Source of the DNA: Brettanomyces bruxellensis
Lineage: Eukaryota; Ascomycota; Pichiomycetes; Pichiales; Pichiaceae
Direction: 5' to 3'
Assembly (NCBI RefSeq): GCF_011074885.1
Contig: NC_054690.1
Span: forward strand, 3,043,001-3,107,000
DNA length: 64,000 nt
Each line of letters opens with the position of its first letter. Position 1 is the first letter of the stretch. Shown one piece after another: positions 50,504 through 62,357 of this stretch. The position numbers were made by a program, and so were the translations under genes. The notes under the pieces are model-generated. The model was not told where the DNA came from and did not search any database. It worked only from the letters and a program-made list of their open reading frames with translations.

Positions 50504-51222
50504 ATTTTTTATATTATTCTGTACTTGTTAATGGCTCAGATATTAGTGGAATACAGCATAACCTATGTATCCTTTAAAGATGATATGTATATAATAATGT
50601 TCAGTTGCTTTTTTTTCTGGATAAATAATGTAACGCGTTCCCAAATTATTTTCTTTTCGCGTTTGAAATGATATATGCGGGCAACGACGCGACTACTATT
50701 TATTTTCCTTACTGTTGTTCATCCCTTTTTTTCATCGCCTCTCTTTCCTCAGGAAAGGAAAAAGAAATTGGACATCATCTACGCTGGGACAAAATATTCC
50801 CAAAAAAATTTTTTCATGCATGTGCTTTGTGTATTATGACTAAAAAAACTATTTTATTGGGCTCGAAGCGGGGTTTAAAAAAGCGTAACTACCAAAACTC
50901 CTCGAATCCCGCTTGTGAGAAAATAGGGCAGAGTTGGTTTTCATTTTTTCACGGATAAAAAATCTCTCTTGATCTCGTTTGAACAACTTAGGTGTAAAGT
51001 CAAAAAGATTATTCCTTGATCCAAGTGCAATATTTGATAGTATTACGCAAACTTATCCGAACATCGTTATAGTTGTGCTCTACTTTTTTTTTTTTTTTTT
51101 AGCGGCCGGGCCTGTGATTATAATCTCCAACCTGGTTTGGAACTTTCAAACTCTAGAGATTGAACAAGGTATAATTAAACTTTCCATAGTTAGCAAAGAA
51201 GAAAATATTGGGTTAACTATTA
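50504..51222. promoter_or_regulatory. Divergent promoter region of SMC1 and MET13
   Basis: 719 bp between divergent starts. It includes an 18-base T-run at 51085-51102. The short frames at 50668-50958 and 50979-51245 have no recognisable content, and the latter overlaps the MET13 start. I see no Cbf1 CACGTG or clear MluI (ACGCGT) element. Confidence 0.45.
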
Positions 51223-53037
51223 ATGAAGGTTACACAAAAGCTTGAAGGTGCTCATAATGATGAGCGGAGTCCCGCCTCATTTTCATTCGAGTTCTTTACC
51301 CCAAAAACATCACAAGGTGTTCAAAACTTATATGATAGGATGGATAGGATGTATAATCTTAATCCGTTATTTATTGATATCACCTGGAATGCTGGAGGAC
51401 GTTTGGGAACTTTGACCGCTGAGATGGTTAATGTTACAACAACAGTTTTGGGCTTAGAGACATGTATGCATCTAACATGTACCAATATGGGATTAGAGAA
51501 AATTGATGCAGCCTTAGACTCCGCATATAAATGTGGTTGCGAAAATATATTGGCTCTTCGTGGAGATCCGCCTTTAGATGGATCTGAGTCAACTGGTGTT
51601 TTCCGTTATGCAAAGGACTTAATTAAACACATTAAGTCGAAGTATGGCGATCATTTTTGCATCGGTATCGCTGCTTATCCAGAAGGGCATCCCGAAGAAC
51701 ATGACATTTCGAAAACGATCAAGTATTTAAAGGAGAAGCAAGATGCCGGTGGAGACTTTATTATGACACAAATGTTTTACGATGTTGACATATTCATTGA
51801 ATGGTGCAAGAAGTGCCGTGCATCAGGTATTACAATTCCAATTATACCTGGAATTATGCCTATATCTACCTATGCTTCATTTCTACGGAGAGCTCAATGG
51901 TGTGAAATTCATGTTCCGGATCATTTTTTGAAAAGACTTGAACCAATTAAAGAGGATGATTCAAAGGTTCGTGAGGAAGGTGTTAAATTGGTCGCTGAGA
52001 TGTGTAGAAAACTCCTAGAGTCAGGTTATATAAACCATCTACATTTTTACACAATGAATCTTGAAAAGTCCACAGTTATGCTGTTGAAACAGTTAGGCTT
52101 AGTTTCAAAGCAGCAGGTTGTGGGAATGGACACAAAACCATGGAGGCGTTCTTTAAACCCTACTAGATCAGATGAGAATGTCCGTCCGATTTTTTGGCAA
52201 AATAGGAAGTTTTCTTATATACAAAGGACAGCAGATTGGGATGAATTTCCAAATGGAAGATGGGGCGATTCGCGATCTCCAGCGTTCGGATCTATAGAGT
52301 TGTGCGATCATGAATTGATTCGACACAGTCCAAAAAAAGCACTTAACTTGTGGGGAACCCCATCCACCATAGGTGAGCTTTCGTCATTGATTATCAAATA
52401 TCTTCAGGGAAAGTTAAGTTGTTTGCCATGGTCTGATGGTAAAGTAACGAGCGAGATAGATTTAATTAAGGATGCTTTAATTGATTTAAATAGTCGGGGG
52501 GTAATCACTATAAACTCGCAACCTTCAATTAACTGCTGTCCCTCTGCAGACAAGGTTCATGGATGGGGTCCGAAGAATGGATTTGTCTATCAGAAGCAAT
52601 ATCTCGAATTTCTGGTTCCTACGACAAGTGTTAACTTTATCACAAACAAAATCAATGAAACCAACAGGGATGCCGGGTACAGCGTCCTGTCATATTATTC
52701 GATTAACTCAAGAGGACTACTTTGCAGTAATGTTCAAAGTTCTAGTGCAATTAATGCAGTTACTTGGGGATGCTTCCCAGGTGAAGAAATCACCCAGCCA
52801 ACGATTGTTGAGAAGATTTCTTTTATTGCGTGGAAAGATGAATTCTTCAGCATTCTGAAAAAATGGATTTCTCTTTTCAAAAAGGATCATGACGTCGAAG
52901 GAGGGAAATCCATCGCACTGATTGAAATGTTGATCAGAGATTATACGCTAATGAACATAGTAGATAACGATTACGTTGCAGAACCGAACACTAGAATTTT
53001 TTCTGTCCTCAAGGCCACTTTCCCACTAAAGCAATAA
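51223..53037 (+). CDS. MET13: Methylenetetrahydrofolate reductase Met13
   Basis: Reduces 5,10-methylene-THF to 5-methyl-THF for methionine synthesis. 604 residues (S. cerevisiae Met13 600). The N-terminal TIM-barrel catalytic half (about 1-300) has FSFEFFTPKTSQGVQNLYDRMDRMY, FIDITWNAGG, CMHLTCTNM, NILALRGDPP and GGDFIMTQMFYDVD, binding FAD and folate. The C-terminal half (WRRSLNPTRSDENVRPIFW, GRWGDSRSPAFG) is the eukaryotic regulatory domain. MKVTQKLE, GVQNLYDRMDRMY and the absence of Met12-type features point to Met13 rather than Met12. Confidence 0.95.
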   Translation: MKVTQKLEGAHNDERSPASFSFEFFTPKTSQGVQNLYDRMDRMYNLNPLFIDITWNAGGRLGTLTAEMVNVTTTVLGLETCMHLTCTNMGLEKIDAALDSAYKCGCENILALRGDPPLDGSESTGVFRYAKDLIKHIKSKYGDHFCIGIAAYPEGHPEEHDISKTIKYLKEKQDAGGDFIMTQMFYDVDIFIEWCKKCRASGITIPIIPGIMPISTYASFLRRAQWCEIHVPDHFLKRLEPIKEDDSKVREEGVKLVAEMCRKLLESGYINHLHFYTMNLEKSTVMLLKQLGLVSKQQVVGMDTKPWRRSLNPTRSDENVRPIFWQNRKFSYIQRTADWDEFPNGRWGDSRSPAFGSIELCDHELIRHSPKKALNLWGTPSTIGELSSLIIKYLQGKLSCLPWSDGKVTSEIDLIKDALIDLNSRGVITINSQPSINCCPSADKVHGWGPKNGFVYQKQYLEFLVPTTSVNFITNKINETNRDAGYSVLSYYSINSRGLLCSNVQSSSAINAVTWGCFPGEEITQPTIVEKISFIAWKDEFFSILKKWISLFKKDHDVEGGKSIALIEMLIRDYTLMNIVDNDYVAEPNTRIFSVLKATFPLKQ

Positions 53038-53544
53038 TAAAAGGGAATCTTTTAGAATGTTAAATGTTACGCATAAGGACTTCAACATCAACTGTTAATT
53101 ATCCTTAATGGCATGCCAGAAAGCGGATTGCTTTCAATTCGACAGACTGAGAAGAAATGTTTATTTAATGACTTATTCAACTATTTTCATGCGCATTCAC
53201 TTATTTTTCTTTTCGTACGTGCCTTACTACTGCCATTCATGTGCTTGCTTTAAAATATTTCGCACATATGATCTTTTTTACCCGTGAATATTCAACTATG
53301 TATTTTATAATCAAGGGCCACTTGCTCAACCCAGGCCCAACCATAAACGTTTTTGCTAGCTTTGAAGAAATGTAATTGAAACATCCGTATTTTTGCACCA
53401 TGGCGATATTGAATTATTGGAGAAAAAATGTACTTATCTAGCAGGTACAGTATTACAAAAAGATAGTCATCATATGTTTTATTTTCATCTGCAAAAAGCA
53501 GATTATTATAAAAAAGAACGGCCATTCAAAGTTTCACCAATATA
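53038..53544. other. Convergent intergenic region between MET13 and OCA5
   Basis: 507 bp between two convergent stop codons. AT-rich, presumably holding both 3' ends. The minus-strand frame at 53292-53525 is short with no family resemblance. Confidence 0.45.
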
Positions 53545-55572
53545 TCATGAGTTTTCTTCCACCATTTCCATGTAAATAAATTTCCGCCATAGTTCACCAG
53601 CCTCCAGTATTATATTTTCAATATCTCTGTTAGATTTCTTCACATAATGATTCTTATGGCCGTTTGCATTTTCTTCAGCTGATACAAACGAGCGAATCTC
53701 TGACGTTTTTAAAGATGAGAGACGACTGAACAGCTGAATGATTTCAAATTGATCAAGTTCCATTATAGTAAACTCTTTAGACTTCAGGAATGCCAAAGAA
53801 ATAAAAACAATTTGAATATGTGGATCAATAACAGAAAATGGCAACTGAATAAATCGTTCTGAAACTCGATCACTTCTATCCTCTAATGATAGGGTAGAAA
53901 ACGTCGCAGTATGATTATCGCCAACAGAAACTTGATTCAACAGCGTAATTAATGAGGATGATTTTCGAGAACCACGCGAACGTCGACCTTTACCACTTGA
54001 TAGCGTACTCACATCTTGATGACCGTTATTTATAACAGAATCATCAGCATTCAGATACCAAAAAAGATCTGGACCTAGAAGAGCAATCTGATCATCTGTT
54101 AGATTATTAAGGTATGGTATATCTCTTTCAAAATGATGACAATTTATTCGAAAACCAAGAAGCATATCCCATGTTCTTCCACGATCATAACGCGACCACT
54201 CTTTTGATCCGCAGTATTTCAGCCACCATAATATCCAATCACCTTTCAAACAATCTTCATCTGAAAGATAGCTGTATAATTCCGGCATAAGTTTTCTCAT
54301 CCCAAAAAAAAAGAAGGAGACACGATCCTCTATAGTTCCCCCAAATTTCGGAAGTTCCTCCAACTTCTGATTTGATTTTCGGTTCTTATTCTGACTGTAA
54401 CCCTGGAATTCAATTCCAGTAGATGTTGGACGCCCTCTTTCAGATGGATCTGGAGAATGAAGAATTACCAAAACAAGTCTTTCGAATATTTCAGAAAAGC
54501 TCATGGGTCTGAAAGGGTCCTTTGGTACATCACCACTAATCTGAGAGGAATTAGTACCATCTGATGTTAAGCTTGCATTTCCTAAGCTCGAAATGGACCT
54601 CGGAGACCCGGATATCACTGGTGTAGTTTCCATGGTTGATGAATTGCTTGAGTACTCTTTATTGTACGATTCACAGCGTTCGAAGTAGCTATCGTTAACA
54701 TTTCGTAATTTTGTACCGTTTTTTGCAATATCATCACGACCACAAAGGACAAATTCAGAGCCAATTAAAGGAGGCACCCACTCCGCTAATCCAAACGCAA
54801 TCCATGTAAGACCAGAACTGTACTTCAAAATTGAGCCCCATTTATTTAGAAATTTTAGAATGGCGTGTTTTATCGTAGAAAATATCTTTTCCTGTAACTG
54901 GTACAGTTCTTTTATTTCCGGTGTCATTTTAGCAGATTTAAATTTTTCAGAATTCCGCACATACTTCTTCATATCAAAATCTATTTCCTTTGAAATGTCA
55001 GCACTCTTACCTGTATCCTTCGTGTTTGTTTTCTCTCCACTTTCATCCTCACTATCATTCAAGCAAAACGACGAGGAATCAAATCTTACGTTTCGACCAT
55101 TTAAATTTGTCCCTTGATTACTGCCTTCCTTTTTATTATCTTTGTTATCGCTGTGATATTCTTCTTCCTCCTTTTCTTCATCGGCTTCATTGTCTTCGTC
55201 GTCTTCGTCGAAATCTGGTTCTATATATGGATGTTGAACATATGGATGATATTTTAATAAAACCGGCCATATTTTGTATCTCAAAGACGGTGGGAGGCCT
55301 CTTTGACGAGCCAGCATAGCCAATCCTGAAATATTTCTTTGCTCATATAAATCTTCACACAATTCCAAAAGTTCCGGAACTTCCGACACCGGTGGCCTAC
55401 CTTTGTATTTGGGCATCCTATGTCCAGGTACACCGTCTATTTCTGAGCTGATATTAGAATTTGATTTTTGAAGTGGAGATACGTCAAGTTCCTCAGGTGA
55501 TGAAGCCTGCCCCAATGTGCAAGGAGAAGAGTTGACATTCGACAAGGTTACCTGTTCTGATAATGAAGTCAT
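53545..55572 (-). CDS. OCA5: TBC-domain-like protein Oca5
   Basis: 675 residues (S. cerevisiae Oca5 679). GLAMLARQRGLPPSLRYKIWPVLLKYHPY is the divergent start of a Rab-GAP TBC-type fold and matches Oca5's [25 protein letters not shown]. A very acidic insert follows (about 125-145). Later blocks LKFLNKWGSILKYSSGLTWIAFGLAEW, SEIFERLVLVILHSPD, DWILWWLKYCGSKEWSRYDRGRTWDMLLGF and the C-terminal GELWRKFIYMEM also match. Canonical TBC arginine and glutamine finger motifs are not obvious. The S. cerevisiae protein associates with the Oca/Siw14 group; its biochemical function is unclear. Confidence 0.88.
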   Translation of the reverse strand: MTSLSEQVTLSNVNSSPCTLGQASSPEELDVSPLQKSNSNISSEIDGVPGHRMPKYKGRPPVSEVPELLELCEDLYEQRNISGLAMLARQRGLPPSLRYKIWPVLLKYHPYVQHPYIEPDFDEDDEDNEADEEKEEEEYHSDNKDNKKEGSNQGTNLNGRNVRFDSSSFCLNDSEDESGEKTNTKDTGKSADISKEIDFDMKKYVRNSEKFKSAKMTPEIKELYQLQEKIFSTIKHAILKFLNKWGSILKYSSGLTWIAFGLAEWVPPLIGSEFVLCGRDDIAKNGTKLRNVNDSYFERCESYNKEYSSNSSTMETTPVISGSPRSISSLGNASLTSDGTNSSQISGDVPKDPFRPMSFSEIFERLVLVILHSPDPSERGRPTSTGIEFQGYSQNKNRKSNQKLEELPKFGGTIEDRVSFFFFGMRKLMPELYSYLSDEDCLKGDWILWWLKYCGSKEWSRYDRGRTWDMLLGFRINCHHFERDIPYLNNLTDDQIALLGPDLFWYLNADDSVINNGHQDVSTLSSGKGRRSRGSRKSSSLITLLNQVSVGDNHTATFSTLSLEDRSDRVSERFIQLPFSVIDPHIQIVFISLAFLKSKEFTIMELDQFEIIQLFSRLSSLKTSEIRSFVSAEENANGHKNHYVKKSNRDIENIILEAGELWRKFIYMEMVEENS

Positions 55573-56770
55573 ATTGAATTAATGATCACGTAAACCTTGG
55601 TCTATGTGCAATGTAAATTGGTTAACACAGACAATTCAATATTTGCCCTAGAATATTTCTTATGAAAGGAGCGTATTTTCCTAATGACAGAATTCAAGTT
55701 CCTAGTTCATACTCAAACAAATTTATATGCAAATAAAACAAATTGGGGAATTTATATATTAAAATACAATGTTGAATAGTCCAATACCTTAAATAAAGAT
55801 AGACTCCAATATTTGATGCCTAAGCATAGAAACTGAAGAGTTTTGAGAAACGATATAAATCGTCCGATCTCTGGAAATTGAAGACTAAGGTCCAAGGACA
55901 TGATTAAATAAAAAAAAATAAAAACTGGGGGAGGAACAGTCTCAAGACGCTAAGGTTTTAAACAATGCCGATGCAAAGGAAAAATTTTCCCTTTATCAAT
56001 TTTTTTTTCTTTTTCTCAGAGAGCTCCTACCCACACGTCCTTTACTCAATAAGGGGTAACCAAATTATTATGCAAGCAGAATCTCGCAATACGTATTTTA
56101 ACTTCTCTTTCATCTCTGGCAGCATTGCAAGAAATATATATAGTAATAGTTGAACACATTAATGAGGAATCAGCTACATGTGATTCCAAAAAAAATTAAA
56201 AAGGAAAGTTTAAGTGCTATTTAGTCAATAAATGAACTAGCAAGCTGGCATTCTCTGATGCATTTATCACCAGGGTTCAAAGAAAAGCCAATAAAATCAT
56301 TTAAGCTTCGAACATATGGAACAAGTGTGGACTACTAAAACTGAATACGTTTTTTAATTGTCGTGTGCATGTAAGGGAAATACCTTTTTTTTTTAGAATA
56401 ACATAAATGGACCGGAAGTGTAGTCATTTTGGTCGCCCTCACCATCGCGGGATTCACCAAAAGCCTCAGAAAAAAAAATAACAAATACTTTTTATTTTAT
56501 GGATTTCCTCTCCGATTCTCCCGAAATCCGGACCAAATCTCAAATTACGGAGTAGTCTGTCAGTTAGTTTTGTCAATCGAGGAAAGGAGAAAAAAAACTG
56601 TTTTTTGAAGCTAACATTACATTAGCATCCTTACACGTGATTCCTTCTAACTTTTTCCCTTTCTTCTTTTTTTATTGAGCTGAGCAAAAATTAGTTTCAT
56701 TTTCAAAACTTAAAACCTATTTTTATTAGCAAAAGGAAAGGTAAGAAATGGTTTGATATTATAGGATTTT
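55573..56770. promoter_or_regulatory. Divergent promoter region of OCA5 and PRP19
   Basis: 1.2 kb. AT-rich with T and A runs (for example about 56384-56395 and 55910-55918). The only ORF of note, 55965-56153, encodes an F-rich stretch from poly(T) and is probably chance. No tRNA, LTR or conserved gene is seen. Confidence 0.45.
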
Positions 56771-58303
56771 ATGACAGAGATGATTTGTTCACTTTCGGGA
56801 GAACCAACAATTCAACCTGCTCTTTCACTTAAGTCTAAGAAGGTATTCGATAAGAAGCTTATACGGGAATATGTCCAGCAAAATGGTAAGGATCCTATGA
56901 CAGGAGAATCGATGACTTTATCGGACATTATTCCTATCGAAATATCTGCTTCCGATATTATTAAAGGCCCTAGAAAATCAAATCAGGATTCAATACCTTC
57001 AATGCTTGCAATGTTTCAAAATGAATGGGACGCTTTAACTTTGGAATTATTTGACCTTCGCAAGCAGGTTACAGAGCTAAAAAAAGAGCTAAGCTTAGCA
57101 TTATATCGTCAAGATGCAGCTGTTAATGTTGCAACTGCGGCTATTAAAGAAAAGAATGAGGCTCGGAAGGCTTTACAGCAACTAGCAATGAATATTGGCT
57201 CCGGTAATGATACCATAATACAGAACTCCGTAAAGGAAAAGAGCGAAATTTCCTCAGAACTTAACGAGGAACATATTTCATCAATAAAAAGGGAACAAAA
57301 CAATCTATTTGTGCTACACAAATCGCATAAGTTAAAGCCCCCTTTTACATTAAATATATCCGCCGAACTTTCTTTTCTCGCGAGATCGAGTTTTCCTGTT
57401 TCTTCTTCAACTCATCTTTTTTCTTACAACGAGAACGATAACTCTCTGTTACTATTATCTAATAAGGATAAGAGTGGTATTATTCTATCTTTAAATGAAG
57501 AAAAGTCTGGCCTCAAAAGTACGGTGCATTTCGTTTCACCAGATGCAACTAACATAGTTGGTGTTGCTTATTTAAGTAACAAATCATCAGGTACATCTGA
57601 ATCCGCTATTTTAGTGTATGATAATACCATCGCTAAAATTTCTAAGAGTGACGGCAGTATACACAAATTTTTATCTCTTTCGGAAAATATCATAGCTATT
57701 GCTGTCCACCCAAGTCTACCGGTTTTGATTTCTATCGCACAGAAGTGTTTCTACATTTACTATGAAAAAGAATTGATCTATCGATCATCGAATCTTTCAA
57801 ACTCTGCCTACAAATGTGTCGCCTTACATAATGACGGAGTATTAGCTGCTTTTGGTAAGGCAGATGCTTCTGTGGAAATATTTGATATTTGCGAACATAG
57901 ATCTCTGTTGACAATTATGCCTCCAGTTCCTTCTGAGAAGGTTAGCCAACTTTATTTTGCATTAAATGGCTACTGGCTTTTGATTAAATATGGAAACTCT
58001 CTTGTTGGTATTTATGATCTGAGAAAAGGCAAGTTTGAATTTTTGCTTCATTTTCCGGCAAATTCCCCGTCCACTCCCGTTGCGATGGATCCCTCATCCC
58101 GAATACTAATATTAGGTCCTTGTTACGCTATATATGAAAAGAAGACAAAGCAGTGGTCTCTTCCAAAAAGTTTGTCCAACCTCGATGAAACGAATGGTCA
58201 GGATTCCTCGTTGATTTTCACCGGGATATCTGGAGGCTGTTATTCGGTTATTATTATTTCCGGGAAAAAATTGATACCGGGACAATTATCCTTGGATAAA
58301 TGA
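56771..58303 (+). CDS. PRP19: Pre-mRNA-splicing E3 ubiquitin ligase Prp19
   Basis: 510 residues (S. cerevisiae 503). U-box at about 1-60 (ICSLSGEPTIQPALSLKSKKVFDKKLI, then DPMTGESMTLSDIIPIE), then the tetramerisation coiled coil (about 80-130, with LDLRKQV- and ELKKELSLALYRQDAA-like heptads). A WD40-type propeller fills about 185-505. Core of the NineTeen complex that activates the spliceosome. Followed by ENT4 and UBI4 in the same orientation, as in S. cerevisiae (YLL036C, YLL038C, YLL039C). Confidence 0.93.
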   Translation: MTEMICSLSGEPTIQPALSLKSKKVFDKKLIREYVQQNGKDPMTGESMTLSDIIPIEISASDIIKGPRKSNQDSIPSMLAMFQNEWDALTLELFDLRKQVTELKKELSLALYRQDAAVNVATAAIKEKNEARKALQQLAMNIGSGNDTIIQNSVKEKSEISSELNEEHISSIKREQNNLFVLHKSHKLKPPFTLNISAELSFLARSSFPVSSSTHLFSYNENDNSLLLLSNKDKSGIILSLNEEKSGLKSTVHFVSPDATNIVGVAYLSNKSSGTSESAILVYDNTIAKISKSDGSIHKFLSLSENIIAIAVHPSLPVLISIAQKCFYIYYEKELIYRSSNLSNSAYKCVALHNDGVLAAFGKADASVEIFDICEHRSLLTIMPPVPSEKVSQLYFALNGYWLLIKYGNSLVGIYDLRKGKFEFLLHFPANSPSTPVAMDPSSRILILGPCYAIYEKKTKQWSLPKSLSNLDETNGQDSSLIFTGISGGCYSVIIISGKKLIPGQLSLDK

Positions 58304-58819
58304 AATGAGGTCGACATTTAGTTGTGTTGTGTACATGCATTTATATATAATGTGCACGATTGTGTGTGTAATTTTATTCAGATAAGGAATAGCCTTATGA
58401 ATTGTAATAGAAAGAATCGTGATTTTTTAATTATATCTAATATAGTTAAGTAAATTATTGTGCTACTGAATGCCAAGAACGAGTTGAATGCAGAAATAGA
58501 AATTTAAGGATCCGAAAAAATTCTGAAAAAAGTTTCGTGTACGTGAAGTGAAAAGCCATACGTACGATAATACTCTGCGCTTTTCCTTGGAAGGGTCACC
58601 ACTGATTCCGATCAAATATCCTCTAGCAAAAGGTCTACATTGAAGTAGAATTATTACTAAATATATATAGCGTTTATCCTGAATTTTTATACGGGGTTGC
58701 ACGTACGATAAGCTGGTTTTAAGGCAAATAGAAGGTGGTAATAACGAAAGAAGCAAGGCGGTACGTGAAAAAGTTGTTTATCGGAATACCGGAGGGAGGC
58801 TTTCTGTTGCTTGGAAGTT
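58304..58819. other. Intergenic region between PRP19 and ENT4
   Basis: 516 bp. PRP19 3' flank and ENT4 promoter. Short minus-strand frames here are not supported by any similarity. Confidence 0.4.
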
Positions 58820-59599
58820 ATGTTTGGGATAAAAAAGGGTATCAGGCATCTCAAGAATATTCCTAGGATATCGATTAATAAATATTCGTATTGCGAAAAT
58901 TTAATAAAGGATGCAACTGATGGCAACAACATTGGCCCGACGAGTTTGGAACTCAACGAACTTTCGCATCTCTCGTTTCGCCCGAAATGTTTATTGATAA
59001 TAAGTAAGAGACTTGCGAAACGGCTGGAAAGCAGGAATTCAGTTCAAGTGTTAAAGTGTCTAACGGTAATTTACTTCTTACTTCAGGCAGGCTCCGGGGA
59101 ATTCATCAAATGGGCGAATACGCAGAAATATCTTGTTCGAAGCTTGCTGGAATATCAGGCTAACGCAAAAAAAAATAAAAAGAAATTAAATCTAAGCTCA
59201 AATATTAGGGAAAAGGCAAGAGAAGTATCGAGGCTTCTTGATAATAAAGACATTTTGTTGGCGAAAAGAGAAGAATTCAAACATATAAGGCTTAGTATGA
59301 AATTGCCAACACCTAGATCATCTTTAGATGCTCCACCTTCACAATCATTACTATCGCCGAATAGCATCTCAGAGTCCGGAGTTTTTGATAAGTTTTATAA
59401 AAGGAGAGCACGTTCGTTGGACATTAACAGCAGGCATGACATCCTTCAAAATATTGAGAACGCTTATGGTCAAAACAGTGAGAATATGTCTGCGCTCAGC
59501 GCCAGTCATTACCCAAAATTCTCTCGAAATCTGAAGAGACCAGAACTGGGTAATATTTTAGAAATAGATGAGGATGAAAGCACCCAAAAATTCACTTAA
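58820..59599 (+). CDS. ENT4: Epsin-like ENTH-domain protein Ent4
   Basis: 259 residues from the ATG at 58820 (a TTG 9 bp upstream extends the frame only trivially). An ENTH/ANTH-like helical domain spans about 1-150: IKDATDGNNIGPTSLELNELSHLSF, RLAKRLESRNSVQVLKCLTVIYFLLQAGSGEFIKWA. Yeast Ent4 has the matching [27 protein letters not shown]. The C-terminal 100 residues are disordered. No NPF or clathrin-box motif is evident. S. cerevisiae Ent4 (247 residues) acts in trafficking at the Golgi/endosome level. Lies between PRP19 and UBI4 in conserved order. Confidence 0.85.
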   Translation: MFGIKKGIRHLKNIPRISINKYSYCENLIKDATDGNNIGPTSLELNELSHLSFRPKCLLIISKRLAKRLESRNSVQVLKCLTVIYFLLQAGSGEFIKWANTQKYLVRSLLEYQANAKKNKKKLNLSSNIREKAREVSRLLDNKDILLAKREEFKHIRLSMKLPTPRSSLDAPPSQSLLSPNSISESGVFDKFYKRRARSLDINSRHDILQNIENAYGQNSENMSALSASHYPKFSRNLKRPELGNILEIDEDESTQKFT

Positions 59600-62072
<2,473 letters not shown>

Positions 62073-62357
62073 ATTTGATGAGCACTTGTTTGGGATAGAC
62101 TACCAATAGTCACGGGTCGACAGAATTTGTATTGAATTGTATATTTATATTATAATATCACATTTTGGTATTCATTGTCCATATTTTGGCTTATGGTCTT
62201 GTGTAGATGGGACCAGTGGTTGACCTTTGACTTATTACTGATGCTTTCGCTTGTTACGGCCGTACTTTTTACGTTACAGTATATTAAATGGACAATGTGT
62301 GTGTGCAAAGTAATCTTTTAAAATTTAGTAGAGTTATCCGTATAGAGAGACCATGAC

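Noticed and set aside
50668..51245. Plus-strand ORFs in the SMC1/MET13 interval
   Set aside because: No family resemblance, and the second overlaps the conserved MET13 start in another frame.
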